A stretch of 64,000 nucleotides of DNA from Gracilariopsis chorda. Lineage: Eukaryota > Rhodophyta > Florideophyceae > Gracilariales > Gracilariaceae. The notes beneath the pieces are model-generated. The model searched no databases. It worked only from the letters and a program-made list of their open reading frames with translations, and had not been told where the DNA came from. Each line of letters starts with the position of its first letter. Within the stretch, counting starts at the first letter, position 1. This document shows positions 34,007 to 44,900 of the stretch, in pieces. The DNA lies in NCBI GenBank assembly GCA_003194525.1, contig NBIV01000242.1:1-64000 (forward strand), read 5' to 3'. The position numbers were made by a program, and so were the translations under genes.

Positions 34007-34738
34007 GTTGAATAGATGTAAATAGAGGTAAAGGGTGATGGGAATGGAAAAGAGGATGCCATTTGTGTTGGGTGATGTTTAATAAGGAAGGGATGATGTG
34101 TAGAAAGATGACGCTCTGTTATATTCTTTTAAGACAGGTACAAATATGAAAAGAAACTTGGTGGTTGGGTACATTGGGGGGCAGAATAAAGAAAGGTACA
34201 GTGGGCAACTCATATGAGAGAGCAATGTTTATGAAAGTGAATATGTAATTACCTATGAGAATTAAAAGAGATTGTATGGGTGTGAAGCACGACGTTGCTA
34301 CAACAAAATAACGCGATTTCCAAATATGTTCATAGAGAAGGTTTTGGTTCTTTTCATACCATAATGTAGTGTGGGGTGCTTGATATATGAAGAAGAGTGT
34401 AGACACTGAATGCATTGTCGTTTACTGTTGTTGCTTTTAAGTATGGCTGTGGAAATGGACTTGGGCTAACTTTTTGACATGTATGTTGCGAATCTATGAG
34501 AGCACCCGAGGCCTGGTGGTTCTTGTTTTCAACCATTTCTTTAGATACCATTGTAGTTCTACCTTTACATGCTTAAGTTAGCGTAACTGAGTTCTAAACT
34601 GAAGGAGGTTTAAAGCTGTGGCAGGAAGTGTACTAAATGGCGTTCTAGAAAGCTCCTCTCAGAATATTGGTAGGACACGTGGTACCTCGGTGGGAAATGG
34701 AGCGAAAAACGGGGGAGTGAGAAAATGCGGATGGATAA
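34007..34738. other. AT-rich spacer, no gene seen
   Basis: No convincing ORF. It probably holds the promoter of the leftward oxidoreductase and the leader or first exon of the rightward coiled-coil gene. Confidence 0.5.
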
Positions 34739-35578
34739 GTAGTTGGGGAGCGCTTGTTTGGTGGTGGAGTTGGGAACGGGAGCGTCGTTGTGGTGGGTCG
34801 TGTACTAGCCCTGTCGAGCGGATATGTGATTGATGAGGAGCTACTGGCATTGTTGGATAAAGCCGAAAGAAATGAGGTCCCCGAGACGCCTCCAAGGACG
34901 AAGATGGCGGACGAAGGGGAGGGTGATGGGGAAGGGGGCAAGGGAAGGGGAGTTGTTGGGCTTGGGGAGCTTGGGGTTGGGACGATGATGGGAGGGGATG
35001 GTGGGGAGGGAGGCGGGAGCGAGGGAGGTCGAGGAGGAGGGGGAGGAGGAGGTGGAGGGGGACGGATGGATCAATTTTACCGGGATGTGAAGGAACTGGT
35101 GAGGAGCGTGGGGGGAGGACTTATGGATGAGTGTATTGAAGAGGTTGTGGTGGAGATGGGGGGGATGGTTCTCAGTGCGTCGGAGGAAGGTGTGCCGATA
35201 GGTGCTGTGACTGAGCTGCGTAAGAGGGCAAGGGAGGCTGGGGTGTGGGCGGAGATGCATGTGGATGGGGTTGTGGCGTGTGTGGGAGAGGAGCTCGGGA
35301 GGCTGTGGAAGGAGAACGAGGAGTTGCGTGGACGGGTTGTGGTGTTGGAGAAGCAGCTTTTACTGGTGTGTAGGGCTCTGCATCTAATCGAGGAAATGCA
35401 AAATAAGGTGTGTGGAGGTAAAGGGGGAGCTACTGTTGGGGAAGCGTCTCCTGTTACTCCCATAGGTCGAGGTGTTGTAAAGAGGAGGTTGGAGAAGAAG
35501 AAAGAAGGAGGATTGGAGGGTGAAAGTCGGTTGAAGGAGAGGCGTGAAATGACCGGAGGAGGAGAAGAAGGATGGTAA
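34739..35578 (+). CDS. Glycine-rich coiled-coil protein, unrecognised
   Basis: Open frame of about 274 codons with no ATG at its upstream end; the first in-frame ATG is within RTKMADEGEG (about 34,903), so an upstream exon is likely. Layout: a short helical segment (GYVIDEELLALLDKAERN), a long glycine tract (about 35,020-35,065, also a purine microsatellite), a helical domain (DQFYRDVKELVRSVGG), a leucine-zipper-like coil (LGRLWKENEELRGRVVVLEK) and a basic tail. It looks like a dimerising nuclear protein. The function is unknown. Confidence 0.5.
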   Translation, partial: VVGERLFGGGVGNGSVVVVGRVLALSSGYVIDEELLALLDKAERNEVPETPPRTKMADEGEGDGEGGKGRGVVGLGELGVGTMMGGDGGEGGGSEGGRGGGGGGGGGGRMDQFYRDVKELVRSVGGGLMDECIEEVVVEMGGMVLSASEEGVPIGAVTELRKRAREAGVWAEMHVDGVVACVGEELGRLWKENEELRGRVVVLEKQLLLVCRALHLIEEMQNKVCGGKGGATVGEASPVTPIGRGVVKRRLEKKKEGGLEGESRLKERREMTGGGEEGW

Positions 35579-35712
35579 GGATGGTAAGGGAGGTATGGTG
35601 TTTAGGAGTGTGGGTGAGGGTATGAGAACAGTTGGGCTCCAAAATTTACAATTATGGAGTTTGACATTCATGAGATGGAAATGGATAAGTTAATTTGGGT
35701 TGCGTGGGGGCG

Positions 35713-35741
35713 GGGGCGTTGGCCGCTCCGCGGCCAGCCCC
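35713..35741. repeat. GC-rich hairpin and G-tracts near right end
   Basis: The outer stem GGGGC (35,713-35,717) pairs with GCCCC (35,737-35,741). The inner stem TGGCCGC (35,720-35,726) pairs with GCGGCCA (35,730-35,736) around a TCC loop. G-runs precede it (GGGGGCGGGGGC). It could be a terminator-like or end-proximal structural element. Confidence 0.75.
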
Positions 35742-35960
35742 ATTTCGAGCCCTCTACCTAGCATTTAGTGAAGAAAGAACTTGCTATAAACTGGAAACTA
35801 GCGAAGCGCGGTACAAGGGACGCAAAAGAATAGAAATTACGAAAACGTGATTTCCGAAAAAAATTTTTTTGTTTGCCAACCACCATAAACTACCAGAATC
35901 TATCGTTTTCGTAGTATTTTTGAGTGTTTGCCTAACAAACTTGCGATCTAGCACCCCTAT
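35742..35960. repeat. Right subterminal CTAG motifs and A7T7 tract
   Basis: Holds CCTAGCATTTA (about 35,758), AAACTAGCGAAG (about 35,797) and GATCTAGCACC (about 35,945), echoing the GCTAG core of the TIR and the left subterminal motifs. It also has a perfect A7T7 palindrome at 35,857-35,870. Confidence 0.5.
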
Positions 35961-35982
35961 CTAGCATTCCGAGAACACCGAC
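35961..35982 (-). repeat. Right terminal inverted repeat
   Basis: Plus-strand CTAGCATTCCGAGAACACCG followed by AC. It is the inverted partner of the left end. It is followed by GAC (35,983-35,985) and then by the rest of the LTR1 (GTACACGGTATGG). Confidence 0.85.
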
Positions 35983-36604
35983 GACGTACACGGTATGGGA
36001 AGGACTTAGGGTATCGATATGGATGCAGTGTCATGTGAGTTGCGCATTGTCTTATACAACGCTGTGACATGCTGTCACATTGTTGTCATGGTGGTTTAAG
36101 TTACCGTGCTTCGTTGGCATATGCTGGAATAATGTTATGCATGGTTGTAGTGAACTGTCACCAATTTGTGCAACCGTTATTGTGTTATGTTTGAATATGA
36201 TTGGTAGTATTGGGTGCCTGCACTTAGTGGTTGGGGTTTTCCTTGTAGTTGCAGTGCACTTTAGTGGTGCTATATAAGTTGCAGATGTTGCAGCTCCAAT
36301 TAAACCACCCTAAGTCTGACAACCTTCATTCTTGTTTTTACTTCTTTCTTTCTTTTTCTTTTCTGTCGAAGCCCAAAGTCATTATCATCATCAGGTTATG
36401 GGCGCAGATCGTCGAAATATTGCAGACGTCGCTCTTCTTTTCTTTCTTTTGTTTTTGAATGGCAAATATTTTGGAGACCTTGTTGCAGAGGTGAAAGTAG
36501 GTAAAGCGTTCAATTTCTTGTCTCCGGTAACCCAACCTGCGCCTGTTTCTTTGTTTGAGCGCACAACATTCGAGCTAATTTCTGGCAAGAGACCAGCAGT
36601 TGTC
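35983..36604 (+). repeat. LTR1 copy G, right part
   Basis: Continues the LTR1 interrupted at 18,467, starting GACGTACACGGTATGG, and is collinear with the reverse complement of 14,306-13,663. It contains the poly-pyrimidine and GCAGACGTCGCTC landmarks. It ends near the GTCACCTGG tract. Confidence 0.85.
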
Positions 36605-38119
36605 ACCTGGTATACGTATATCGCGCTTTTAAGTAACCTCCCTGGGATGTTTTGTACGGATTGAGCGCCCTGCTCTGGAAGTGGGCAGAGTAAGGCAGGT
36701 CGAAGAAAATCCCACTTTACACCTGGGGAGAGCAACCAGGGCCCAAGGTTTCAACCCTTAGGGTAGCGGAAGTAGTTTCTCCTGTCCGTGTTCACGCCTT
36801 TACGAAGTTTTATCTTTTATTTTGTTTTCCGAGTGTGCTGCAGAGCTGCTCTTGAGTACATTCCGGGCGTAGAGGACCCGAACTCTGCCTCTGAATGGTG
36901 TAATAGACGCGTTTAGACGAGCGTTGAGACTTGTTCACGTGGTCTCAGCTGGCATCCTTGTTGTTGAGTGTTGAGATTACTCCACTCTGGTACTCAGTTG
37001 CACTGTCTACTGGTGAGGTCGAGTACTATGCATTGGTAATGGCTGCTCAAGAGATACTTTGGATATCACGTGTAGTCGGGGTACCACCCGGTACTCTATG
37101 CGTATTGAAGCGAAAACTTGTAGATGCTATGTGCACTTGACTACTCGCACAGTTACCTGATTTTTACTGTTTACGCCAACCCTGGAACAACTACCTATGA
37201 TGTTCGAAGATCTATAGGCAATCTTTGAGCTTCGCGTTGAACAGGGATTCAGATTATAACTTGGTGTAGAGCTGTCGTGGAATATGGGAAAAAACGGAAA
37301 CCTTTTTGGCGCGTAGGGAGAACGATCATGGCATATTTAAAGTATACTTCGAAGAAATGGTTTGCAGAATTCTAAGTTAGCCCCGCACGATTTTACAGCG
37401 TGTTTCTTTACATCTTTGAAGAAGGAGGCGCATAGAATAGCAGTGGATTTTGAATTCGTATCAAAGGTATACTGGGTCTCTGTTGTACCTGGCACGGCGT
37501 CCTACGGGAGCTGTATCTGTTCCAGTTCTCATCTTTGCTTGTTTTTTAAACGTATTTACTACTTATTGTACCAAATCTATTATAGAAGTGCTTATGTCTG
37601 GGACGCAACAGTATGGGTTATACTAGTACCCTGGATCAGTATATCTGTATGGTTTGTATACTCTGGGTATACTGAATGTGCTCTACGTCAGAATTTCATG
37701 CCTGAAGTCACTATTAAACTCAATTCAGCCCCTTGCTGATATAGTAGTAGAAAACCAGCTTTAATTTTCTTATCAACTGGCGAGGCAGAATACTATGCGC
37801 TAACGCTGGGGGGACAGGAAATACTATAAAGTTCTTGTGTGCTCGGAGAATTGGGATTTGATGTTAATGATCTTATTCCCGTATATGCAGACGACCATTA
37901 GGCGTTAGAATGGGTTAGTCTTAAGAGAGACCACTCTCGTTGTGCTAAACACATTGAAGTGAAAGCTCAGTGCATCCAAGATATTATCAGCGAGAATGAA
38001 ATATGCGTTCACTACTTCCCAAGTGAGCTCAATGATGCAACCATTTTCACGAAACCACTGAGACGTATGAGTTCCAATATTCTTATACGGTGAATTCTTG
38101 GAGAAGATCTCAAGAAAGA
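36605..38119 (+). mobile_element. Copia leader and RT/RNase H remnants (fossil)
   Basis: After LTR1 comes a leader (to about 36,985). A short RNase H piece (VALSTGEVEYYALVMAAQE, about 37,000), RT C-terminal scraps (about 37,150-37,300) and a second RNase H stretch (about 37,770-38,105, with AKHIEVKAQCIQD) follow. Two overlapping RNase H pieces suggest two different Copia insertions were joined. Heavily broken and old. Confidence 0.7.
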
Positions 38120-38850
38120 GCTTTGAAGTATGGAGGTGCTAAAGTCACCGGCCAAACGTTTTTCCTCCCCGAGAAGGCTGGAACGTGTTTGTGAACCAAA
38201 CTTTGAGGGACGATGGACATCTGTAGAACCCTTCATACCAAAAGCGCATATGATTTTCTGCTCAAATTCAACATGAAACGCTGACCACATTGGCTACTGT
38301 AAAACATTTTACGCATTGTACTGCGTATAAGTGCTAAACATTGTACTGTCTGAGGTTTCTTATATGCTCAATTAAAGTAATATGATTTTTGCCAGTGTGC
38401 ACGCAGTATACGCCCGTATTGCTATGCCAAACAGGTGAAAGTGAGATGCATTGAGCAATATGCATATAGTGTGAGTGTGTCTGCTGCGCTGAGGAGATGG
38501 ATTACCAGGATAGTAAATGGTGAGTTTTTAGAGCTCGGTTCAGGTCAGGGTGCCGGAAATGGATTTCATTCAGTGATTGGTTCCGTTTTCTCGTAATGTG
38601 CCACTCTACTTTGCGCGCGCTTTTCTTTTACATCTCCAAACATCAAGAACTTGTAGTGCTATCGTAAAATCGCTGTCGTAACTTACTGTGACGACGGAGA
38701 AGTGGGTGGCGTCAGGTATCTCTGGGTTACGTTCGTCCATTCTATAGTAAACTGGTACACAGAACGGGTACAGCCCTCCCTTCTTCATTTTCTTCTTATT
38801 TTCCACTTTTTGTCACTTCTGTTCTCTCTCTTTTTTCCTAAAATGAGTGA
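38120..38850 (+). repeat. LTR2-related LTR, plus strand (diverged)
   Basis: Follows the RNase H remnant. It shares order with the reverse complement of 16,203-15,477: the GACGATGG tract, CCAAAAGCGCAT, CATGAAACG, the GAACTTGTAGTG hairpin region and a pyrimidine-rich end. It is diverged, so it is an older LTR2 copy. The right boundary is approximate. Confidence 0.65.
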
Positions 38851-39486
38851 GTAGGGATGAGTAAGATGCCCAAGGCTGTCTGAGTGAGATGGACAAAGTG
38901 GTCTAGAAGCCCATGTAGCACAGCCTTTTTTTTTTATTCTCCTCAGTATCAACTTCTATACTTTTCAACGCAGATGCCAGATTTCACACATGTTTGATCC
39001 ACTGCAAAACCTTTTCGTCTTCAAGATTTGTTCGACACACAGCACATTTGTGCATGGGTGGCCCGCCATTGACTGCAAACTATTACCCTTGCCCACACGG
39101 GTAAATTGGAACAAAGCGTAATTTCGAACAGAATCCAAGACCCTTCTTCAAACTGGATCCCTGCTAACAGTACTAGATTAACAAAAGCTTAATCCCCTCG
39201 AGATGAGACCTGATGAATAGCCCTTTATGTTAGACCCCTTGCACTTCACGTCTTACAATCAATCTTCCTACACTTCCTCGTTCAACATTCTCCCACACCA
39301 CAAGATATGTCCCAAGTACTTCTACTCTCAGGTACCACAGCAACAGTTTAAACCAAATCTGGCGCCATACGCGGCATTTCAAAACCAACATGGCCCCAAA
39401 ATAGCGACCGACCGGCCTGCCTCAATCTGAAATCCGTATCCTTCTTCAACTCCGTGTAGTTTCAATACCTAATACGCAGCTGGATA
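38851..39486. other. No gene seen; possible 5' flank of the pogo-like element
   Basis: Contains a short T-run (about 38,928-38,938) and no convincing coding region. I could not find a terminal inverted repeat for the downstream transposase here. Confidence 0.4.
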
Positions 39487-41813
39487 ATGACCTCTCCACT
39501 AATACAACCCAGAACACCGATGGTCACTCACTCTATGCGTAGGGAATCTGCCGCGATTAAGAAGCGCAGAGAACTGGAAATTCGACTAGCACAGCAACGC
39601 AAACAAGCGATAAGACTACTGCAAAACGGCAACACCATTCGCCATGTGTCTTCGTGCACAAATCTATCTATTGCTACGGTACACCGTCTACGCCAAGCCA
39701 TGGAAAGCGCAAACAAAACCGGTAGTCAGTATTGCGGCAGCTTCTACAACTTGCGTGTTGGTCGACCGACAATACTTACCGAACATGAAGAGCAGTTGAT
39801 AATCAATAGGTTCACTTTCGTAGCATCAAGAGGCTTCGCAGCAACAACATATGTTTTCAAAACTATCGCCAGTAAAATTGCAAATTATGGACGGAAAGGA
39901 TTTCCTAATGGATACCCCTCAGATAATTGGGTTCGCGCATTTCATGCACGACATCGTGACATAACTCTGCAAAAAGCAGAAACCAAAGAATTCTCGAAGA
40001 TTTCAGCAAAAAATCCGCAACATGTTGAGAGCTTCGTTCTTGCCCTGCAAGAGTGTGAAAAACAAAACGAGGGAATATTGTCCGATCCAGTCAAATCTGG
40101 AACATGGACGAAACAAGAGTTTGCGCGGAGTATGGAAAAGACCGTAAAGCATTTGTTTCGTCTTGGACACATTGTGGAGGGTACAGTATGTCACTTTCAA
40201 AACCAGGCAAGCACTTGACTGCAACCATCATGGCCTCAGCAGCCGGAGAAGTGCTTCCGCCGTTTCTCATTTTCGCGGGAAAGAAAAATATGATGCGATG
40301 GTACGACCCTCTTCCGTCGGAGATCTTCAAATATCCAACAGGTGTACCTCACTGGATAACATTTGAAGATTGGTTTCCTGGGCGGGCTTCGGTTTGGGGA
40401 ACAGAAAACGGGTCAATGACAATGGAAACCATAGGGTACGTTATGAGTGATATGAATACCCATTTGAGAAGAAGACCGAAACCGAACCACAGGTTGCTGC
40501 TCTTGCTTGACGGACACAAATCACGGAACGCGTTAGCGTGGTTAGAAAAAGCAAAGCTTTTCGATATCGAATTTGTGCAAAGTCTTGCGAATACATTTCA
40601 CTTTTTGCAAGCCTGCGACAACTCAATCAACCGTATCTTTCAAAGGAAAATCCGCGGAACTCATGACTACCTGAACAAATTTACGTACTGCTACCTCTCA
40701 GATATAGGTATGCAACTAAAGCTTGCCATTGCAGGGTACCGAGAATTATCTAAACGTGTATTACAGAAATCATTTGAGGCTTTTGGACTATTCCCGATGG
40801 ATTTCAGGTTCCTTGAATGGGCGCGAAAGAAACATTCCCCAAAGGAGATATCAGAATGTGCACGAACAAACAGATTAGAGGTTCATAGGACTATAAGTCA
40901 TGTACAGAAAGCAAAAGCAATTCTTGACAATCAAGCAACACCGTCGCAAGCTTGGAAATATTTAGCGGCATACATGAAGAGCGCGAATCTTGCGGAAGAT
41001 GTCATTGAAGAGTGCACTCCAACCAAAAAGTGAATATTGAAATATGTGATCGAAGATCGATCTTGTTTCAACCCATCATCGGCAGCGCCAGCTGCGTATT
41101 TGACGCATGAACAAGTTATCGAAGCGTGGAGAAAAAAAGCAAAAGAAACCGAAATGATGTTGAGAGAGAAGAAAAGAGCTGCAGAATTGCGTGATGAAAA
41201 ATTCAAGCAGAAAGCCGTGAAGTGCAAGAATCGTCAACGCAAAATATCTGCGAAACAAAGTATCAAAACAGAGAGTGAGTCCATTACCACTGAGAAGACT
41301 GCAAAGAGTCTTGGTTCCATTACGGGTCCTAAACGAACGACCCAAGTTGAGAAAGATATGTCTTCAGATCTGTTGTCTATACATGCAAAAGAAAATGCTA
41401 GTAGCACGGCACGTAAGCAAAAGAAAACTAAAAAGAAAGAGCCGAGCACCGCAATTGGATGGCTCGACAAGAGGACGACCTCTTGGGATCGTGTTGAACA
41501 GGCAACGAAACATGCGACGGTAATGGTAGCGGAACTCGAGAAGCAGGAAGAAAATGCGCATGAAGCTGCTAAAGCGTTGTTAGATATGCCTGGGCTAGAT
41601 TCAAGGCTCGCGGAGTGGCATGACATTTGTTTTGAATACTCTGTTGGCGATCAGAGTTGTCTTGACAACGTAGGCTTCAAAGCATTTCGGCTTGTGCGGA
41701 AAGAAGCGGGTGTTCCAAGTAGCCCTGGAACGGTGTTGGAATACGATGTAGGGAGGAGAAAGGACAAAGACGTGTACTTTTGTCTGGGATTGCGTGGCAC
41801 GGCTCGAAGTTAG
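39487..41813 (+). pseudogene. pogo/Tc1-mariner-like DDE transposase (broken)
   Basis: DNA transposon transposase in three overlapping or adjacent frames. 39,487-40,218 gives a helix-turn-helix N-terminus (RKQAIRLLQNGNTIRHVSS, ATVHRLRQAMES) and the CENP-B-like region (LTEHEEQLIINRF). 40,104-41,033 gives the DDE_1 core: first Asp in WNMDETRVCAEYG, second in LLLLLDGHKSRNA (about 40,500), third in LQACDNSINR (about 40,610). 41,037-41,813 is a lysine-rich, coiled C-terminal tail in the same frame after one TGA. The N-terminal part and core are offset by one frame, with the change near 40,085. With one frameshift and one stop, it is probably inactive. The usual family length is 500-600 residues, so the tail is long. 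Confidence 0.8.
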
Positions 41814-41929
41814 GGGGGTTGCTGGCTAGCTTGTTCTGTACCATTTCCGTAAACATGTGATTGAAATGGGTGGATGTGAGTCGCTAGAGCGCAATCAAAC
41901 CAGAAAGATGTTCCAATGACCCTTTTGGG

Positions 41930-44900
41930 GAAAGGTACAGGTTACAAAATATACGGGGTGTACACTTGGTGCATTGCGAAGCGTGGTTGAACTGTTCATG
42001 GCATGTTTTTGACACTGGATGTGTGTATATTGTCAATATGCGTTGTCCCTGTTACAAAGTTGTACGCATTGCCATTGTGGATTGAAATTGCTATGACGCA
42101 TGGGCATGACGCTGAGTGGTAGCTAGGAATGTAGAAGAGTCTTGCTGGTAGAATTTTTTGTCCCTGCTAACATTGTCTAAGGTTTAGAGTAGTGACACAA
42201 TAAGATCTAAAATTGCATGTTTGGAAGTGCATATGAAGCGCTAGACTCGCTGTTCCGAGTAAACCCCAGTCACGCCCAGTGCAAATTCTTGATGATTCCT
42301 TGAATTCAAGCTCTCAAGCTTTTCTCTCCCTATCAAGGCTATGGTAACACGTTCGTATGTGCTGGTACTACCTTTCGTAGTTGTCAATCTCCCTTCCGCA
42401 GTTTGTTTCCCACACTGACATTTTCGTTTTGTAGTTGACTTTATCGTCGTTGTTTCGGTTTCAGAATCGGTTACGTTTCTCCTTTGTGTGGAGCTGATCC
42501 TCTCCTTTTGGTTTGCATTCCTTTCTGACTGCGGTGTGGTGGAATTTATTTCAGTTTTGATCATCGTTTTGAGTAATCCCAGTTGTTCTGTCGGTGTTTT
42601 CTCGTGGATTCATACTACTGATTTTGTTTTTTTGGTTATCCAGATTTGGTTGGTTACCATGGGTGCCCATTGATCTTTTGTAATGCTCTTTGGGCTTTAC
42701 GCTACGTCGGCCACATGGCTTGCCTAGTAAAGGCGTTGTCCGATCTTGGTATTGACCGGTGTGGTTGATATTTTTGTTTTAACACCGGTAGTGTGACACT
42801 GGTATTGTGGTTACGATTTCAACTTCACGTTACTCTCACGAAGAGTGGTTTATTCGAAGAGTTGTGGTTGTTAGAATGGCGACATGAACCAAGCGCTTCT
42901 TGATTTGTTTGAGCTCCGATCGGTTTTTTCGATGACGGATAACGTTGTTAGTACTTACGAACTCGAAGTTAGGGCGAGCTCGAAGGTACGCCAGTTGTCT
43001 TGACGCATTTTTTATATGAGTATGGTGTATGATTGTGATTGTGATGTTGACGTTTGGTGTCAAGTACGTGGAATCTGTCAAACGTATCAAACCGAGCTTT
43101 GGGTCGAAAAAGCATTGTGTCTCTGCGGGGAGGCGAGCTCGGAGACTGACGTTCTGTACGAATCAGACCGCATCCAAACTTAATTGACTGCATATACTGT
43201 TAAAGATGCTCCCCAATAGTAACTGCAGTTTCAAATTTGTGCACTTTCATGCAAGAAGAATAATTGGGTATATTAGTGAAGTCATATCTGCGAATATTAA
43301 GAATTTATTGGACGCCTCGTGCAGAGAAAGGTGTCTTCTCCCCAAAAAACAGGGAGGGGATAGAAAGGAGAATTCGTTTTCTACCCAGAAGGGCTCTGGT
43401 GGCCACCGCTTGGATCTTTACAATATCGAGGAGAGTATTTCTGCCAGTGGATTAATTGGTGAAGTTTGAGTTATTAGTTTTCTTGTATAGCTGCTGGTCA
43501 TCGTTGATCGGTTTGAAGCTCGGTGAGATTGCAGTTCTGTGTTTCTCGTTGTTGCAGTAATGGAGTCTTCAGGAAACTTTAAGATCATAAAGGCGGGTGA
43601 GGGTCACTTCCATGTTTGAAAGCAGAAGATGGAGCTTATGATCGTTTTCCGAGAACTAGAATATTATACCACTTCAATTATGCCTAGAAACTCAGCAGAT
43701 TTGGAAATGTGGAAAAAACGAAATACCAAGACAAGATCTATAATGGGATTGAAACTTAGTGCTGAGCATTTGGACCATCTGCGTGATGTTCGTACTTCTA
43801 AAAGACTTTGTACTTCTATATTTGATGTGTCTCATTGCCATACGTTACTCAAACTTCTCAATCATTGTCGTCATTTTTGCTCATCGAAGGTATCAGAGGA
43901 CAAAAAAGGTGCTACGATACATGAGCAGAGTAAGTCACCTGCTATTTGATCTGAAGAGCGCCGACGTTAAAATGTAATTGAAGGACATCCGAATGACTAT
44001 ATGGTGTCGAATCTTGGATCGTTTTGAGCATTGTATTTCTGTCCTTTGCACGACGATCAGAGACCGTTTTCTGACATTCCTTCTCGTAGAGCAACAAATG
44101 AGCGATCGCTCACGTGATGAATTGTCAACAAACTCTGCATTACTTGCAAATCAGTCTGGTCGAGCCTAATAATACGCTTCTACTGTTACAAAAGGGGTCA
44201 CATCCGGAGAAAGTGTCACAAGAAGAACAAAGAAATAGGGCAAGCCAAAGAGAGTGCAATAGTTGCACCTTCTGCCGTTGAGAGACACATTATTCAAGGT
44301 CACTAGCTCTACCTTCTGAGCCAGTACAATTCTATGGCATCAAATCATTCTAGGGGTTTTCACTGTTTTGCAAGGGTGCACATGACTTATGACCTGTCAT
44401 TCTTGGCAACGCTCAACAGAACATTGTCCGAGACTGTGAGTATTGGCAACAAGTCGAAGCTTGAGTTGCACGGTTCACGGTCTGTTGAGATACAGTTAGC
44501 TTTTAACCGATGAACTCAGAAGAATATGATGGGGGAAAACTCATGTATATTCCGTTTTTACGCTACCACTTGCTGTCGGTATCTTCTAGGACTGATCGTG
44601 AAAACGAATATCTCGAAATGGTACAGCTATGGGACGTGGCGTCGATGCTTCCCAGAACATTCCAGTACCTGATTGGTGTGCAGTTGGGAAAGGTACCCTT
44701 GCTCCAACTCTCAAGAAGGAGGGGAATTAAGGAAGAATGTGTTAGACCTTGATCATTGTAAAATTGGGGGTTCAAACTTTATTGACTCTGTGGGAGATTC
44801 TCGATACCTCTTAACGTTCATTGATGATCACTTCCGTTATGGGTTTCTGTTCAAGCTGATAAACAAGAAGACCGAATTTCTAGCTTGCTTCATCAAATAG

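Larger units (their letters stand above)
18468..35982 (+). mobile_element. 17.5-kb Plavaka/KDZ-like DNA transposon with chromatin-modifier cargo
   Basis: A complete-looking element with 22-bp inverted repeats at both ends, inserted in an LTR1. Contents in order: transposase (+), unknown 773-codon protein (-), DNA methyltransferase-SET (-), unknown 467-residue protein (-), large palindrome, ParB-like protein (+), 2OG-Fe(II) dioxygenase (+), ketopantoate-reductase-like protein (-), glycine-rich coiled-coil protein (+). The transposase matches the Plavaka class of CACTA-related elements in several ordered motifs. No capsid, polymerase or tyrosine recombinase is seen, so it is not a Polinton, Starship or Crypton. 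Several ORFs carry single in-frame stops or frame changes. These are either decay or unrecognised short introns. Confidence 0.9.

Noticed and set aside
18468-35982. Reading the central element as a Polinton, giant-virus insert or Starship
   Set aside because: There is no protein-primed polymerase, capsid, packaging ATPase or tyrosine recombinase. The transposase and TIRs fit a Plavaka/KDZ-type element.
42300-43600. Possible gene between the 5' LTR and gag of Copia H
   Set aside because: Only short open stretches without motifs. Treated as leader or eroded sequence.
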